Source: Betaproteobacteria bacterium (GTDB lineage Bacteria > Pseudomonadota > Gammaproteobacteria > Burkholderiales > Casimicrobiaceae). From it: DNA of 64,000 bases. The notes below the pieces were generated by a model. It was not told where the DNA came from, made no database searches, and saw only the letters and a program-made list of their open reading frames with translations. The DNA is taken from the NCBI GenBank assembly GCA_016716425.1, contig JADJWJ010000012.1:1-64000 (forward strand), read 5' to 3'. Made by a program: the position numbers and the translations under genes. Each line of letters opens with the position of its first letter. Position 1 is the stretch's first letter. Positions 47,528 to 57,104 of this stretch are shown here, piece by piece.

Positions 47528-48202
47528 TCAGCGCGCGCCGGACTGCTTCAGGATCTCGGCCATCGTGCGATAGCCGTGGCTCTCGGCCAGGTGCAGCGGC
47601 GTCATGCCGTTGCGATCGGCGATGTTGACGTTGGCGCCGGCGACGACGAGTTCGGCGAGGGTGGCGGTGTGGCGCGGGCCGCCGTCGCCCAGCACGATGG
47701 ATTCGATGAGCGCGGTCCAGCCGAGGTTGTTCACGTGGTCGAGCGGCGCCTTGGCCTCGATCAGCACGCGCACGACCTCGACGTTGCCGAGGTGGGCGGC
47801 AGCGATCAGCGCGGTGCCGTCGTAGCGGCTGGTCACGTTGGTGGCGAGCGCGCCCAGCGCGAGCGCGGCCTCCAGCGTGGGCACGTCGTTCGCGACCGCG
47901 GCGATCGTCACGATGTCGTACCGGTCGTTCTCGAGCGCGTTCGGGTCGGCGCCGGCCTTGACCAGCGCGCGCATCGCGGCGTGCCTGCGGGCGAACGCGG
48001 CGACGTGCAGCGGCGTCCGGCCGCGGGCGTCGCGCGCCTTGACGTCGGCGCCGGCGGCGGCGAGCTTCGCGACTTCCGCCGCGTCGCCGCGCGCCGCTGC
48101 TGCGAAGAGCCCGGTGTAGGCCCCCAGTTCGGACGCCGACGGCGCGACCTGCGCGTGGGCGGCGGTCGCGAGCGCGAACAGCACGGCGGCGAGTTTCAGC
48201 AT
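47528..48202 (-). CDS. Exported ankyrin-repeat protein (paralogue 2)
   Basis: 224 residues with Sec signal MLKLAAVLFALATAAHAQ. Five ankyrin repeats, e.g. DARGRTPLHVAAFARRHAAM, YDGTALIAAAHLGNVEVVRV, NGMTPLHLAESHGYRTMAEI. The segment DHVNNLGWTALIESIVLGDG and the terminal SGAR/KAGAR end match the protein at 11234-11950, so the two are paralogues about 36 kb apart. Its ATG overlaps the stop of the upstream COG3650-like gene by 7 bases. Confidence 0.88.
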   Translation of the reverse strand: MLKLAAVLFALATAAHAQVAPSASELGAYTGLFAAAARGDAAEVAKLAAAGADVKARDARGRTPLHVAAFARRHAAMRALVKAGADPNALENDRYDIVTIAAVANDVPTLEAALALGALATNVTSRYDGTALIAAAHLGNVEVVRVLIEAKAPLDHVNNLGWTALIESIVLGDGGPRHTATLAELVVAGANVNIADRNGMTPLHLAESHGYRTMAEILKQSGAR

Positions 48203-49020
48203 GGGTCGTAGTGGAGGTAGCCGATCAGGGCGCCGCGGGCGCCCTGCGCGCGCTCGAGCCGGCCGCACGCGACGATCGGCGGCGGCTCGCGTGCCGGATA
48301 GAGGAGCGGATTGCCGGCGTTGGGCAGCGGCGGCTTCGCCGGATCGACGGCGGTGATCGTCGGCGTGCCGCGGCCGGAGGTGTTGGCGACGCAGTCGACG
48401 GCGGCGCCCGACGTCTGCAGGATGCGCACGCCGGAGGTGCCCCCGTTCATCGGCCAGGCCTTGGCCACCGCCTTCGCCCGCGCGCCTTCGCGCGCGAGGC
48501 ACAGGTTGACCGCAGGCGCGATGCCCGGAAGCAGGCGCGCCCAGTCGTCCGGCTTCTTGGCCGCGAAGTCCGCGACCGGCGCGACGCGCGCGTCGAATCC
48601 GGCGCGCACGACGCAGCAACCGGTGACGGCATCGCCGGCCTTGACCGACAGCACGGCGCGGTGCGTCGCCGGCGGCCCGTCGGCCATCGTCGACCGGCAC
48701 GCTTCCTCGCGCACGGTGGCGACCAGCGTCTCGCGCGGCAGGTGCGTCGAGTCGCCGCGCCAGATCGTCACCGGCGGGGCGAGGAACGCCAGCGTCTGCA
48801 CGGAACCGCGGAACACGACCTCGCGCTTGCCGCGTGCGGTCAGCGACGTGTACACGGCGCTGGCGCGACCCGCGTCGAGCCGCCACGACGGCTCTTCGCC
48901 GCGGCATTCGAGCGCCTGCACGACGATCGGCTGCTGCGCGTGCGCGACTGCCGCGACGACGAGGGCAGCGATGGCGAGCGTACGACGGCCGGCACGGGTG
49001 AGCCTCGAACGTGGGTCCAT
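48196..49020 (-). CDS. Exported COG3650-like protein
   Basis: 274 residues. Signal peptide (AGRRTLAIAALVVAAVAHAQ). The core has the COG3650 layout: an early CRGEEPSWRLD (like C.G.EPFW.L), then VATVREEACRSTMADG and DAVTGCCV. The C-terminal half has further cysteines and PAVNLCLAREGARAKAV. Function unknown. Cotranscribed with the exported ankyrin protein. Confidence 0.7.
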   Translation of the reverse strand: MDPRSRLTRAGRRTLAIAALVVAAVAHAQQPIVVQALECRGEEPSWRLDAGRASAVYTSLTARGKREVVFRGSVQTLAFLAPPVTIWRGDSTHLPRETLVATVREEACRSTMADGPPATHRAVLSVKAGDAVTGCCVVRAGFDARVAPVADFAAKKPDDWARLLPGIAPAVNLCLAREGARAKAVAKAWPMNGGTSGVRILQTSGAAVDCVANTSGRGTPTITAVDPAKPPLPNAGNPLLYPAREPPPIVACGRLERAQGARGALIGYLHYDPC

Positions 49021-49168
49021 CGGCCAATCTTCGCACAGTCGGGTCGCGCCGAGGTAGCGCGGCGACCGCGCGGATGCGGTAAGTTCGGGGGGTAATCGTC
49101 GGCAGCGGCGGCGCCGCCCGCTGCGGGCGAGGCGCACGCGGCGGACGAGCATGGGGAGCGCAATCGAT

Positions 49169-50092
49169 ATGAGCGACGAACGGACGCAGGTGCCCGACGC
49201 GGCCCGGATGGCGATCGCGCTGATCGGCTACGGCGAGGTCGGCGGCATCCTGGGGCAGGCGCTCGCCGCGCGCGGCGTGGCCAGCGTCACCGCGTGGGAC
49301 ATCCTGCTGCCGGATGCGGCGCGCGGCGCAGCGATGCGCGAGCGTGCCCGGCGCGACGGCGTCGAGCTGGCATCCGATGCGGCCTCCGCGGTTGCCGGCG
49401 CCGACCTCGTGATCTCGGCGGTGACGGCGAGCGCGACGCGCGACGCCGCGGCCGCCGCGGCGCCCGCGATGCGCGCCGGTGCGTTCCTGCTCGACCTCAA
49501 CTCGGCGTCGCCGACGACCAAGGCCGCCTGCGGCACGCTGGTGAACGCGACAGGCGGACGCTACGTGGAGTCGGCGGTGATGACGTCGGTGCCGCCGTAC
49601 GGCATCCGGGTTCCGATGCTGGTCGGCGGACCCGACGCCGCCGCGCTCGCGCCGACGCTCGCCGCGCTCGGATTCTCGGCGAGCGTCGCGTCGGCCGAGC
49701 TGGGTGTGGCCTCCGCGATCAAGATGTGCCGCAGCGTGATGATCAAGGGGATGGAGGCGATCGTGATCGAGAGCTACCTCGCCGCACGCCGCTACGGCAT
49801 CGAGGGCGAGGTGCTGGCGTCGCTGGCCGAGACGTTCCCCGGCATCGACTGGGAGCGCCAGGGCAGCTGGTTCTGGACGCGCGTCGTCCAGCACGGCAAG
49901 CGCCGCGCCGAGGAGATGCGCGAGTCCGCGGCGACAATGCGCGAGGCGGGGTTCGAGGGAATCATGGCGAGCGCGATTGCCGAGCGCCACCAGTGGGTCG
50001 CCGACCTCGCGGCAGGCGGGGCGTTCGACGGCGTGCCTCGCGACGCCGGCTGGCGCGAGTTCGCCGACCGCGTTCCGCGCGACGAGAGTTAG
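49169..50092 (+). CDS. DUF1932 family NAD(P)-binding dehydrogenase
   Basis: 307 residues (an in-frame ATG at 49151 would add six). Rossmann motif IALIGYGEVGGILGQALAAR, the beta-hydroxyacid dehydrogenase-like LLDLNSASPTTKAACG, and the C-terminal DUF1932 helical domain with the catalytic-type Lys in VASAIKMCRSVMIKGMEAIV. Related enzymes act on phosphonates, hydroxyacids or imines. No operon partner; divergent from the COG3650-like gene. Confidence 0.87.
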   Translation: MSDERTQVPDAARMAIALIGYGEVGGILGQALAARGVASVTAWDILLPDAARGAAMRERARRDGVELASDAASAVAGADLVISAVTASATRDAAAAAAPAMRAGAFLLDLNSASPTTKAACGTLVNATGGRYVESAVMTSVPPYGIRVPMLVGGPDAAALAPTLAALGFSASVASAELGVASAIKMCRSVMIKGMEAIVIESYLAARRYGIEGEVLASLAETFPGIDWERQGSWFWTRVVQHGKRRAEEMRESAATMREAGFEGIMASAIAERHQWVADLAAGGAFDGVPRDAGWREFADRVPRDES

Positions 50093-50155
50093 CCCGCCGC
50101 TTCGGCGGGCGGACTCGAAGTCGCGACTACGTCGGGCCGACCCCTCACGCAAGGT

Positions 50156-50236
50156 GTCATCCCGAGCGCAGCGAGGGATCTGCAATTTGCGCCCGCTCGC
50201 TGCGGGAAGCAGGTCCCTCGCTGCGCTCGGGATGAC
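50156..50236. repeat. Dispersed palindromic repeat, family R2 (copy 3)
   Basis: Near-perfect: GTCATCCCGAGCGCAGCGAG against CTCGCTGCGCTCGGGATGAC, with inner GGATCTGC/GCAGGTCC. Between convergent genes. Confidence 0.85.
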
Positions 50237-50328
50237 ATTCGCGGAAAGGGGAGGGGCGCCGCGCTAATTCGCAGCCGCGAACTGCTCGGGGCTCCAGCCG
50301 CCACAAGCAGCGAAAAACCGTGCCGGCC

Positions 50329-50356
50329 GGGGGGGCGGGGGTGGTGGGGGGGGGGG
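50329..50356. repeat. G-run tract with quadruplex pattern next to efflux gene stop
   Basis: Runs of 7, 5, 2 and 11 G separated by C, T and T, ending exactly at the stop codon of the outer-membrane factor gene. Could form a G-quadruplex on the plus strand. Such homopolymers are also prone to sequence error. Confidence 0.6.
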
Positions 50357-51763
50357 CTACCGCCCAGCCGCAACTCTCGGGGCGCCGCCCAGCGCCTTCG
50401 CGAAGTCGACGGTGGACAGCTTCGCGTTGCGCGCCGCGGCGATGCGCAGCGTCTCCGCCGCGAGCAGTTGCCGTTGCGCGTCGATCACCTCGAGGAACGA
50501 CGTGCGGCCGGCGTCGTAGCGCAGCTGCGCGATCTCGTACGCTTTCGCGATCTGGTCGCGGCGCGCGGACTCGGCGGCCAGCGCGTCGCGCGCGCCCCGG
50601 TTGGCGACGAGCGCGTCGTGCACCTCGCGGAAGGCGACCTGCACGACCTGCACGTACTCGACAGTCGCACGGTCGTTGTTCGCGCGCGCGAGTTCGACCT
50701 GCGACTCGATGGCCTTGAGCGCGATCAGCGGCTGCACGAGCCCGAGCGCCAGGTTCCAGATCGTCGCGGGGCCGGAGAACAGCGCGCCGGTGGTCGCCGC
50801 CTCGGAGCCGTAGAACAGGCCCAGCCGGATCTGCGGAAAGTAGTCGGCGCGCGCCTGCTGGATGCGCAGGTCGGACGCCGCCAGCAGCGCCTCCGCACGC
50901 CGGATGTCGGGCCGGCGCTCGACGAGGCTCGCCGGCAGCGCGTCGGGGAGCCGGGGCACGGCGGCGACCGCGTCGATCGTCGCGCCGCGCGCGATCTCCG
51001 GCGCGAACACCGCCCGGGGCGGGCGCCCGGTCAGCGTGGCGAGCGCGGACTCGAGCTGGCCGATCGCGCTCTTCGCGCGCGCGATGTCGGCGACGACGGC
51101 CGAGCGTTCCGCCTCGGCGGTGCGCAGGTCGTACTCGCCGATGATGCCGCCGTCGAACCGGTCGCGCTGCAGCGTCACGGTCTCGGTGCGCAGCTTCAAC
51201 GTGTCCTCGAGCACGGCGAGCTCGGCGTCGGCGGCGCGCAGCCGGAAGTACGCGCTCGCGACGTCGGCGGCCACGGCCACGCGCACGGCCTCGCGGTAGT
51301 ACCGCGCCGCGACGAGATCGTTGGTCGCGGCCAGCGCGCCGCTCCTGTACTTGCCCCAGACGTCGAGCTCGTACGACATCTCGATCGCGGCGCGGAAGTC
51401 GTTGCTGACGAGCTGGCTGCCGGCCGGCAGCGGCGGCGACGTCACCGACGAGATCCGCGACCGCGCCGGATCGAGGCGCGCATCGATGCTGGGCGCGAGG
51501 TTCGACTGCGCGAGCAGCACCTGCGCGCGCGCCGCCTCGATGCGCGCGAGCGACGCCCGCAGGTCGAGGTTGTTGGCGAGCCCCTCGTCGACCAGCGCGT
51601 TCAGCGCCGGGTCGTCGAACGCCGTCCACCAGCGCTCGAGCAGCGCGTTCTGCGCGGCAGTGGCAGTGCCGACCGGCAGGTCGAGCGCGGGCGGGGCCGG
51701 CTGCGTGACGGCGCAGCCTGAGGCGAGCGCTCCGGCGAAGAGAATGGCAGCGAGACTACGCAC
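50357..51763 (-). CDS. RND efflux outer-membrane factor (OprM/TolC family lipoprotein)
   Basis: 468 residues from a GTG at 51763 that overlaps the RND pump stop. Lipobox LASGC (about Cys17). Two OEP repeats of long helices with WWTAFDDPALNALVDEGLAN, FRAAIEMSYELDVWGKYRS and FDGGIIGEYDLRTAEAERSA in the first, RPDIRRAEALLAASDLRIQQ and LRYDAGRTSFLEVIDAQRQ in the second. It forms the exit duct of the tripartite pump. Third gene of the operon. Confidence 0.92.
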   Translation of the reverse strand: MRSLAAILFAGALASGCAVTQPAPPALDLPVGTATAAQNALLERWWTAFDDPALNALVDEGLANNLDLRASLARIEAARAQVLLAQSNLAPSIDARLDPARSRISSVTSPPLPAGSQLVSNDFRAAIEMSYELDVWGKYRSGALAATNDLVAARYYREAVRVAVAADVASAYFRLRAADAELAVLEDTLKLRTETVTLQRDRFDGGIIGEYDLRTAEAERSAVVADIARAKSAIGQLESALATLTGRPPRAVFAPEIARGATIDAVAAVPRLPDALPASLVERRPDIRRAEALLAASDLRIQQARADYFPQIRLGLFYGSEAATTGALFSGPATIWNLALGLVQPLIALKAIESQVELARANNDRATVEYVQVVQVAFREVHDALVANRGARDALAAESARRDQIAKAYEIAQLRYDAGRTSFLEVIDAQRQLLAAETLRIAAARNAKLSTVDFAKALGGAPRVAAGR

Positions 51764-54700
51764 GGCCGTCTCCCGGCGCGGTATGGGGCGGATGCCCCGG
51801 CGTAGCCGGCGGCGCGAGGTGCGCGACCATGTGCGCGTGGGCCACCTCCTCGGCCAGCTCCGACTTGGTCCGCGGCTCGTGCACGCGCCGGTCCATGATG
51901 ACACGGAAGAACAGCGGGACGAAAAAGATCGCGAGGAACGTCGCGGCGATCATGCCGCCCATGACGCCGGTGCCGGTCGAATGGCGCGCGCCGGCGCCGG
52001 CACCGGTCGAGATCGCGAGCGGCAGCACGCCGAAGATGAACGCGAGCGACGTCATCAGGATCGGCCGGAACCGCAGGCGCGCCGCCTCCATCGCCGCCGC
52101 GGACGCCGACATCCCTTCCTCCTTCTTCAGCATCGCGTATTCGACGATCAGGATCGCGTTCTTGGCGGCGAGGCCCAGCAGCGTCACGAGGCCGATCTGG
52201 AAGTACACGTCGTTGGTGAGGCCGCGCAGCCAGATCGCGGCGAGCGCGCCGAACGTGCCGAACGGCAGCGCCAGCAGCACCGAGAACGGCAGCGACCATT
52301 TCTCGTACTGCGCGGCGAGGATCAGGAACACCATGACGACGGCCAGTCCCAGCGCGAACGTCGACGCGCCGCCCGAGCGCTTCTCCTGGTACGACGTGCC
52401 GCCCCAGTCGTAGGAAAAGTCCGGCGGCAGCACCTCGCGCGCGATCTGCTCGACGCGCGCGATCGCCTGCCCGGAGCTGTATCCCGGCGCGGCCTGCCCG
52501 AAGATCTTGACCGCGGGCAGGTTGTTGAACCGGTCGAGCGCGTCAGGTCCCGACGAGTACTTCACCGTCGCGAGCGACGCCAGCGGGATCATCTCGCCCC
52601 TTTCGGAGCGAACGTAGACGGCGCCGATGTCGTCCGGCCGCGTCCGGTACGAGGGCTCGGCGGACATCAGCACCTGCCACGCGCGGCCGTACTTGTTGAA
52701 GTCGTTGACGTAGTACGTCCCGAGCGTCGCCGACAGCGCGGCGAAGACGTCGTCGATCGGCACGCCGACCTTCTTCGCCTTCTCGCGGTCGACGTCGACG
52801 TAGAGCTGCGGCACGTTGGCGCGCCACAGCGTCTGCGCGCCGCCCAGTTCCTGGTCGGAGTTCACCCGCGCCAGGAACTGCTGCGTGACCTCGTTCAGCC
52901 GCTTCGCTCCGCCGTCGCCGCGGTTCTGGATGTAGAACTCGTAGCCGCCGGCGGCGCCGAGGCCGAAGATCGGGGGCGGATTGAACGCGAGCACCAGCGC
53001 CTCCTTGATGCCGGCGGTGCGTCCGAACAGCTCGCCGACGAGCTCGGCCGCGGTGACCGTGCGCTGGTCCCACGGGATCTGCGTGACGAAGATCGTCGCG
53101 GCGTTGTTGCGCATGCCGCCGCCCAGGAAGTCGAAGCCGGTGAACGACACGACGTCGGCGTTGTTCGGGTTGGCCTTGATCGCCTGTTCCACCTGTGCGA
53201 CCACTTTGTCGGTGCGCTCGAGGGTCGCGCCGTCGGGCAGGATCACCGCCGCGATGTAGAAGCCCTGGTCCTCGTCCGGCACCAGGCTGCCGGGCGTGTG
53301 CCGCCAGAGCCCGATCGTGAGCGCGACCATCCCGGCGAACAGCAGGAGCCCGACCGCGCCGCGGCGGATCAGCCACGTCACGCCCGACGTGTAGTGACCG
53401 GTCACGCGCAGGAAGAACCGGTTGAACGCGGCGAAGAAGCCGCGCGCGGGTGGCGGGTCGTGCTTGAGGATCAGCGCGCACAGCGACGGCGTCAGCGTCA
53501 GCGCGACGAAGCCCGAGATCACGACCGCGATCGAGATCGTCACCGCGAACTGCCGGTAGAGCACGCCGCTGAGGCCGCCGAGGAACGCGATCGGCACGAA
53601 CACGGCGGTCAGCGTCAGCACGATCGCGATGATGGGACCGGTGACCTCGTGCATCGCCTTGATCGCCGCCTCGCGCGGCTCGGCGTCGTCCTCGCGCATG
53701 ATCCGCTCGACGTTCTCCAGCACGACGATCGCGTCGTCGACCACGATGCCGATCGCGAGCACCATGCCGAACAGCGTCAGCGTGTTGATCGAATAGCCGA
53801 GCACGTACAACCCCGCGAACGCGCCGAGCAGGGAGACCGGCACGGCGATGAGCGGGATGACGGTCGCGCGCCAGCTCTGCAGGAACAGATACACGACGAG
53901 GAAGACGAGGATCATCGCCTCGCCCAGCGTGAACACCACTTCGCGGATCGACACCTCGACGAAGCGCGTCGTGTCGTACGGAACGGCGAACGCGAGGCCG
54001 GGCGGAAAACGCTGCGACAGCTCGGTCACGCGGCTGCGCACGGTCTTCGCGACCTCGAGCGCGTTGGCCCCCGGCTGCAGGAAGATGCCGACGAGGACCG
54101 CCTGCTTGCCGTTGTAGCGGCCGATGAAGTCGTAGTCCTTCGACCCCAGCTCGACGCGCGCGACGTCGGACAGGCGCACCGTCGAGCCGTCCGGGTTGGC
54201 GCGGACGATGATCTCGCCGAACTGCTTCGCGTCGGACAGCCGCCCCTGCGTCGTGATCGTGTAAACGAGCTCCTGCCCCTTGTCGATCGGCGCCTGGCCC
54301 ACCTTGCCGGCGGCGAACTGCGCGTTCTGCTCGTTGATCGCGCGGGCGACGTCGGACGGTGTCAGCTTCAGCTGCGCGAGGCGGTCGGGCTTCACCCAGA
54401 TCCGCATCGCGTAGTCCTTGGCGCCGAAGATCTGCACGTTGGTCGTGCCCGGCAGCCGCTTCAGCTCGTCCAGGACGTTGAGCGTCACGTAGTTCGAGAT
54501 GAAGAGGTCGTCGTACTTCTCTTCGGGCGAGTAGAACGCGATGACCTGCAGGAACGACGAGCTGCCGCGCTCGACGGTGACACCCTGCCGGCGCACGTCC
54601 TCGGGCAGCCGCGGCTCGACCTGCTTGACGCGGTTGTTGACGTTGACCGCCGCGTCGTCGACGTTGGTGCCGATCTCGAACGTGACCTGGATCTGCACGA

Positions 54701-54962
54701 CGCCGTTCGACGACGACGTGGAGCTCATGTAGATCATGTTCGGCACGCCGTTGATCGCGTTCTCGATCGGCGAGGCCACCGTCTGCTCGAGCGTCTCGGC
54801 CGACGCGCCCGGGTAGATCGCCTGCACGGTGACCACGGGCGGGGCGATCTCCGGGTACTGCGCGACCGGCAGCGTGCGCATGGCGGCCAGGCCCGCCAGC
54901 ACCAGGAACATGGAGATCACGGCCGCGAAGATCGGCCGGTCGATGAAGAAGCGCGAGAACAT
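51756..54962 (-). CDS. acrB: RND multidrug efflux transporter (HAE1/AcrB type)
   Basis: 1068 residues, starting MFSRFFIDRPIFAAVISMFL as in AcrB/MexB/TtgB. The proton-relay Asp pair is in VVDDAIVVLENVERI (about 403-417), and the TM10 Lys region follows later (LLGLAAKNAILIVEYA). Large periplasmic loops after TM1 and TM7 hold the drug pockets. It exports hydrophobic drugs, solvents or bile-type compounds; specificity cannot be read. Regulated by the divergent TetR gene and AcrR-like operator. Confidence 0.96.
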   Translation of the reverse strand: MFSRFFIDRPIFAAVISMFLVLAGLAAMRTLPVAQYPEIAPPVVTVQAIYPGASAETLEQTVASPIENAINGVPNMIYMSSTSSSNGVVQIQVTFEIGTNVDDAAVNVNNRVKQVEPRLPEDVRRQGVTVERGSSSFLQVIAFYSPEEKYDDLFISNYVTLNVLDELKRLPGTTNVQIFGAKDYAMRIWVKPDRLAQLKLTPSDVARAINEQNAQFAAGKVGQAPIDKGQELVYTITTQGRLSDAKQFGEIIVRANPDGSTVRLSDVARVELGSKDYDFIGRYNGKQAVLVGIFLQPGANALEVAKTVRSRVTELSQRFPPGLAFAVPYDTTRFVEVSIREVVFTLGEAMILVFLVVYLFLQSWRATVIPLIAVPVSLLGAFAGLYVLGYSINTLTLFGMVLAIGIVVDDAIVVLENVERIMREDDAEPREAAIKAMHEVTGPIIAIVLTLTAVFVPIAFLGGLSGVLYRQFAVTISIAVVISGFVALTLTPSLCALILKHDPPPARGFFAAFNRFFLRVTGHYTSGVTWLIRRGAVGLLLFAGMVALTIGLWRHTPGSLVPDEDQGFYIAAVILPDGATLERTDKVVAQVEQAIKANPNNADVVSFTGFDFLGGGMRNNAATIFVTQIPWDQRTVTAAELVGELFGRTAGIKEALVLAFNPPPIFGLGAAGGYEFYIQNRGDGGAKRLNEVTQQFLARVNSDQELGGAQTLWRANVPQLYVDVDREKAKKVGVPIDDVFAALSATLGTYYVNDFNKYGRAWQVLMSAEPSYRTRPDDIGAVYVRSERGEMIPLASLATVKYSSGPDALDRFNNLPAVKIFGQAAPGYSSGQAIARVEQIAREVLPPDFSYDWGGTSYQEKRSGGASTFALGLAVVMVFLILAAQYEKWSLPFSVLLALPFGTFGALAAIWLRGLTNDVYFQIGLVTLLGLAAKNAILIVEYAMLKKEEGMSASAAAMEAARLRFRPILMTSLAFIFGVLPLAISTGAGAGARHSTGTGVMGGMIAATFLAIFFVPLFFRVIMDRRVHEPRTKSELAEEVAHAHMVAHLAPPATPGHPPHTAPGDGRA

Positions 54963-56220
54963 GGGCGTGCGGAGACCGGGAGCCAGGTGCCCTGGGCGCG
55001 GACTTTGTCGTGCCTTCGGCGCGGCAACGGGGCGCGGGCGCACCTCCCGGCGCGGACGGCGGCGCCGCGTCCCCGAGCTTCACCGGCGCGCCGGGCCGCA
55101 GCTTCGCCACGCCGTCGACGATCACGACGTCGCCGGGCTTCAGGCCGGTCTCGACGACCCACAGGTTGGCGCCGTCCTGCGCGACCCACTCGCCGAGCGT
55201 CACCGGGCGCACGCCCGCCACGTCCTTGCCGTCCTTGTCGCGCTCGACGACGTAGACGAACTTGCCCTGCGCGCCGTCGAGCACGGCCACCTGCGGCACG
55301 GCCAGCGCGTTGTTGCGCACGGCGCCCGCCAGTTTCACGCGCACGAACTGGCCGGGCTTCAGCACCTGGTCCGCGTTGGGGACTTCCGCGCGCATTTCGT
55401 AGGTGCCGGTCGACGGGTTGACGCGCGTGTCGGCGAAATTGATGCGGCCGCGGCGCGCGAGCGTCGTGCCGTCGGACAACCGAACGACGACCTCGAACGC
55501 GTTGTCCTTCGGCAGCGTGAGGCGGCCCTCCTTGACCGCCCGGTTGAGCAGCAGCTGCTCGTTCTCGGAAATCGCGAACGGGATCCACATCGGATCGACC
55601 TGCGAGATCGTCGTCAGCAGCGTCTCGTTGGCGTTGACCAGGCTGCCCTCGGACTTGGGCGCCCGGCTCGAGAGACCCGAGATCGGCGCGGTGACGTTGG
55701 TATACGACAGATTGAGCTTCATCTCGGCGAGCTTCGCGTCGGCGGCGCGCAGCGCGGCCGTGTACATCTCGAGGTTCGAGATCGCGTCGTCGGCCTCCTT
55801 CTGGCCGACGGCGCGGCGCTCGGCGAGCGGCTTCAACCGCGCGACCTCGCGCTCGGCCTGCGCCTTCTGCGCCTGCGCGCGGGCGACGTCGGCTTCGAGC
55901 GCCGCCGTCTGCGCCGCCATCTGGCGCGGATCGATGACGAACAGCACCTGCCCGGCCTTCACCGGCGCGCCTTCCTGGAAGAGCTTCTTCTCGAGGATGC
56001 CGGTCACCCGCGCGCGCACCTCGACCTCCTTCGAGCCGGTCGTCTGGCCGACGTACTCGTACGTCGCCGGCAGCGATTTCGGCTCGAGCTTGATCGTGGT
56101 CACTTCCGCCGGCGGGAATCCGTGGAATCCTCCGCCTTGCTGCGGGGGGCTGCAGGCGGCCAGCACGGCGGCGACGGCCGGCGCGGCGAGCGCCGCGAGG
56201 GCGCGGGCGGGGCGGGGCAT
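54963..56220 (-). CDS. acrA: RND membrane fusion protein (AcrA type), 3' end unclear
   Basis: About 400 residues of good homology: lipobox LAAC (about Cys22), lipoyl/hairpin region (VRARVTGILEKKLFQEGAPV, then a coiled hairpin and LSYTNVTAPISGLSSRAPKS), beta-barrel (GRINFADTRVNPSTGTYEMR) and membrane-proximal domain (LKPGDVVIVDGVAKLRPGAP). Homology ends at about 55030. No stop in this frame precedes the acrB ATG; the frame stays open deep into acrB. An indel near the C run at about 55020-55030 is likely. If one base is extra, the adaptor would read straight into acrB in frame. The end given is the acrB start. Confidence 0.85.
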
Positions 56221-56286
56221 GGGCACTCCTGTCGGTGCGGCCGGCGGTGCTCGTGCTGCGACGCCGCTTGCCAAGGCCGTGAAGAT

Positions 56287-56310
56287 TACATACATTCACG
56301 AATGTTTGTA
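56287..56310. promoter_or_regulatory. AcrR-like operator in acrA-tetR intergenic region
   Basis: A 24-base inverted repeat, TACATACATTCA followed by CGAATGTTTGTA (10 of 12 pairs match). It is close to the known E. coli AcrR box, whose halves are TACATACATTTG and TGAATGTATGTA. It lies 41 bases from the repressor ATG and 67 bases from the acrA ATG, so it can control both. Confidence 0.75.
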
Positions 56311-56350
56311 AAGGGGTCGCAGGCGGCGGGGAAACCCGGCCGGAGAATCC

Positions 56351-57025
56351 ATGGCACGCAGGACGAAGGAAGAGGCGCAGGCGACGCGGGAACGGCTGCT
56401 CGACGCGGCCGAGACGATCTTTCGCGACCGCGGAGTCACGCGGACGTCGCTCGCCGAAATTGCGACGGCCGCCGGCATGACGCGCGGCGCCGTCTACTGG
56501 CACTTCAAGGACAAGGCGGACCTGTTTCGCGCGATGTGCGATCGGGCGACGCTGCCGCTCGACACGATGTTCGAGCGCGCCGGCGAGACGGCCGCGGCGG
56601 ATCCGCTGGGCACGCTGCGCACGCTGTCGATCGGCGCGCTGCAGAGCCTCGCGACGGATCCACGTGCGCAGAACGTGTTCGAGATCGTGTTCCACAAGAG
56701 CGAGCTGGTGGACGAACTGGCCGGACTCGCGACCACGCATCGGCAGGAGCGGGGCGCGTGCCTGTCCGAGATCGAGGCGATCGTCCGGCGCGCCGCGGCC
56801 GACGGCCAGTTGCCGGCCGACGTCGACGCGCACCTCGCCACCCAGGGGCTGCACGCGCTGATGATCGGCGTCATGCACGAGTGGGTGCTCGACCCGTCCG
56901 CGTACGACCTGGCCACGGCCGCGCCCGCGCTGATCGACACGTGGATCGCGGGGCTCAAGGTCCATCCGCCGCGTCGCGCCGATGCGCCGGCGGCCCGTCA
57001 CGCGGCAAAAGCGCTCGCCGCCTGA
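56351..57025 (+). CDS. TetR-family repressor of the RND pump (AcrR/TtgR-like)
   Basis: 224 residues. N-terminal TetR HTH: RERLLDAAETIFRDRGVTRT, SLAEIATAAGMTRGAVYWHF, KDKADLFRAM. The C-terminal ligand domain resembles AcrR/MtrR (FEIVFHKSELVDELAGL, ALMIGVMHEWVLDP). Divergent from the pump operon and next to an AcrR-like operator; ligand binding should release it. Confidence 0.93.
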   Translation: MARRTKEEAQATRERLLDAAETIFRDRGVTRTSLAEIATAAGMTRGAVYWHFKDKADLFRAMCDRATLPLDTMFERAGETAAADPLGTLRTLSIGALQSLATDPRAQNVFEIVFHKSELVDELAGLATTHRQERGACLSEIEAIVRRAAADGQLPADVDAHLATQGLHALMIGVMHEWVLDPSAYDLATAAPALIDTWIAGLKVHPPRRADAPAARHAAKALAA

Positions 57026-57104
57026 CGCGGCGCCCGGGACCGCATGTCCGGCGGCTTCGCCGGCATAATTCGACGATTTCCCAACGAACCACGATCCCGA
57101 CACC

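Noticed and set aside
51321..55421. Open plus-strand frame of more than 1300 codons across the efflux operon
   Set aside because: It is the antisense of acrB and oprM-like genes, rich in Arg/His/Asp with no recognisable domain.
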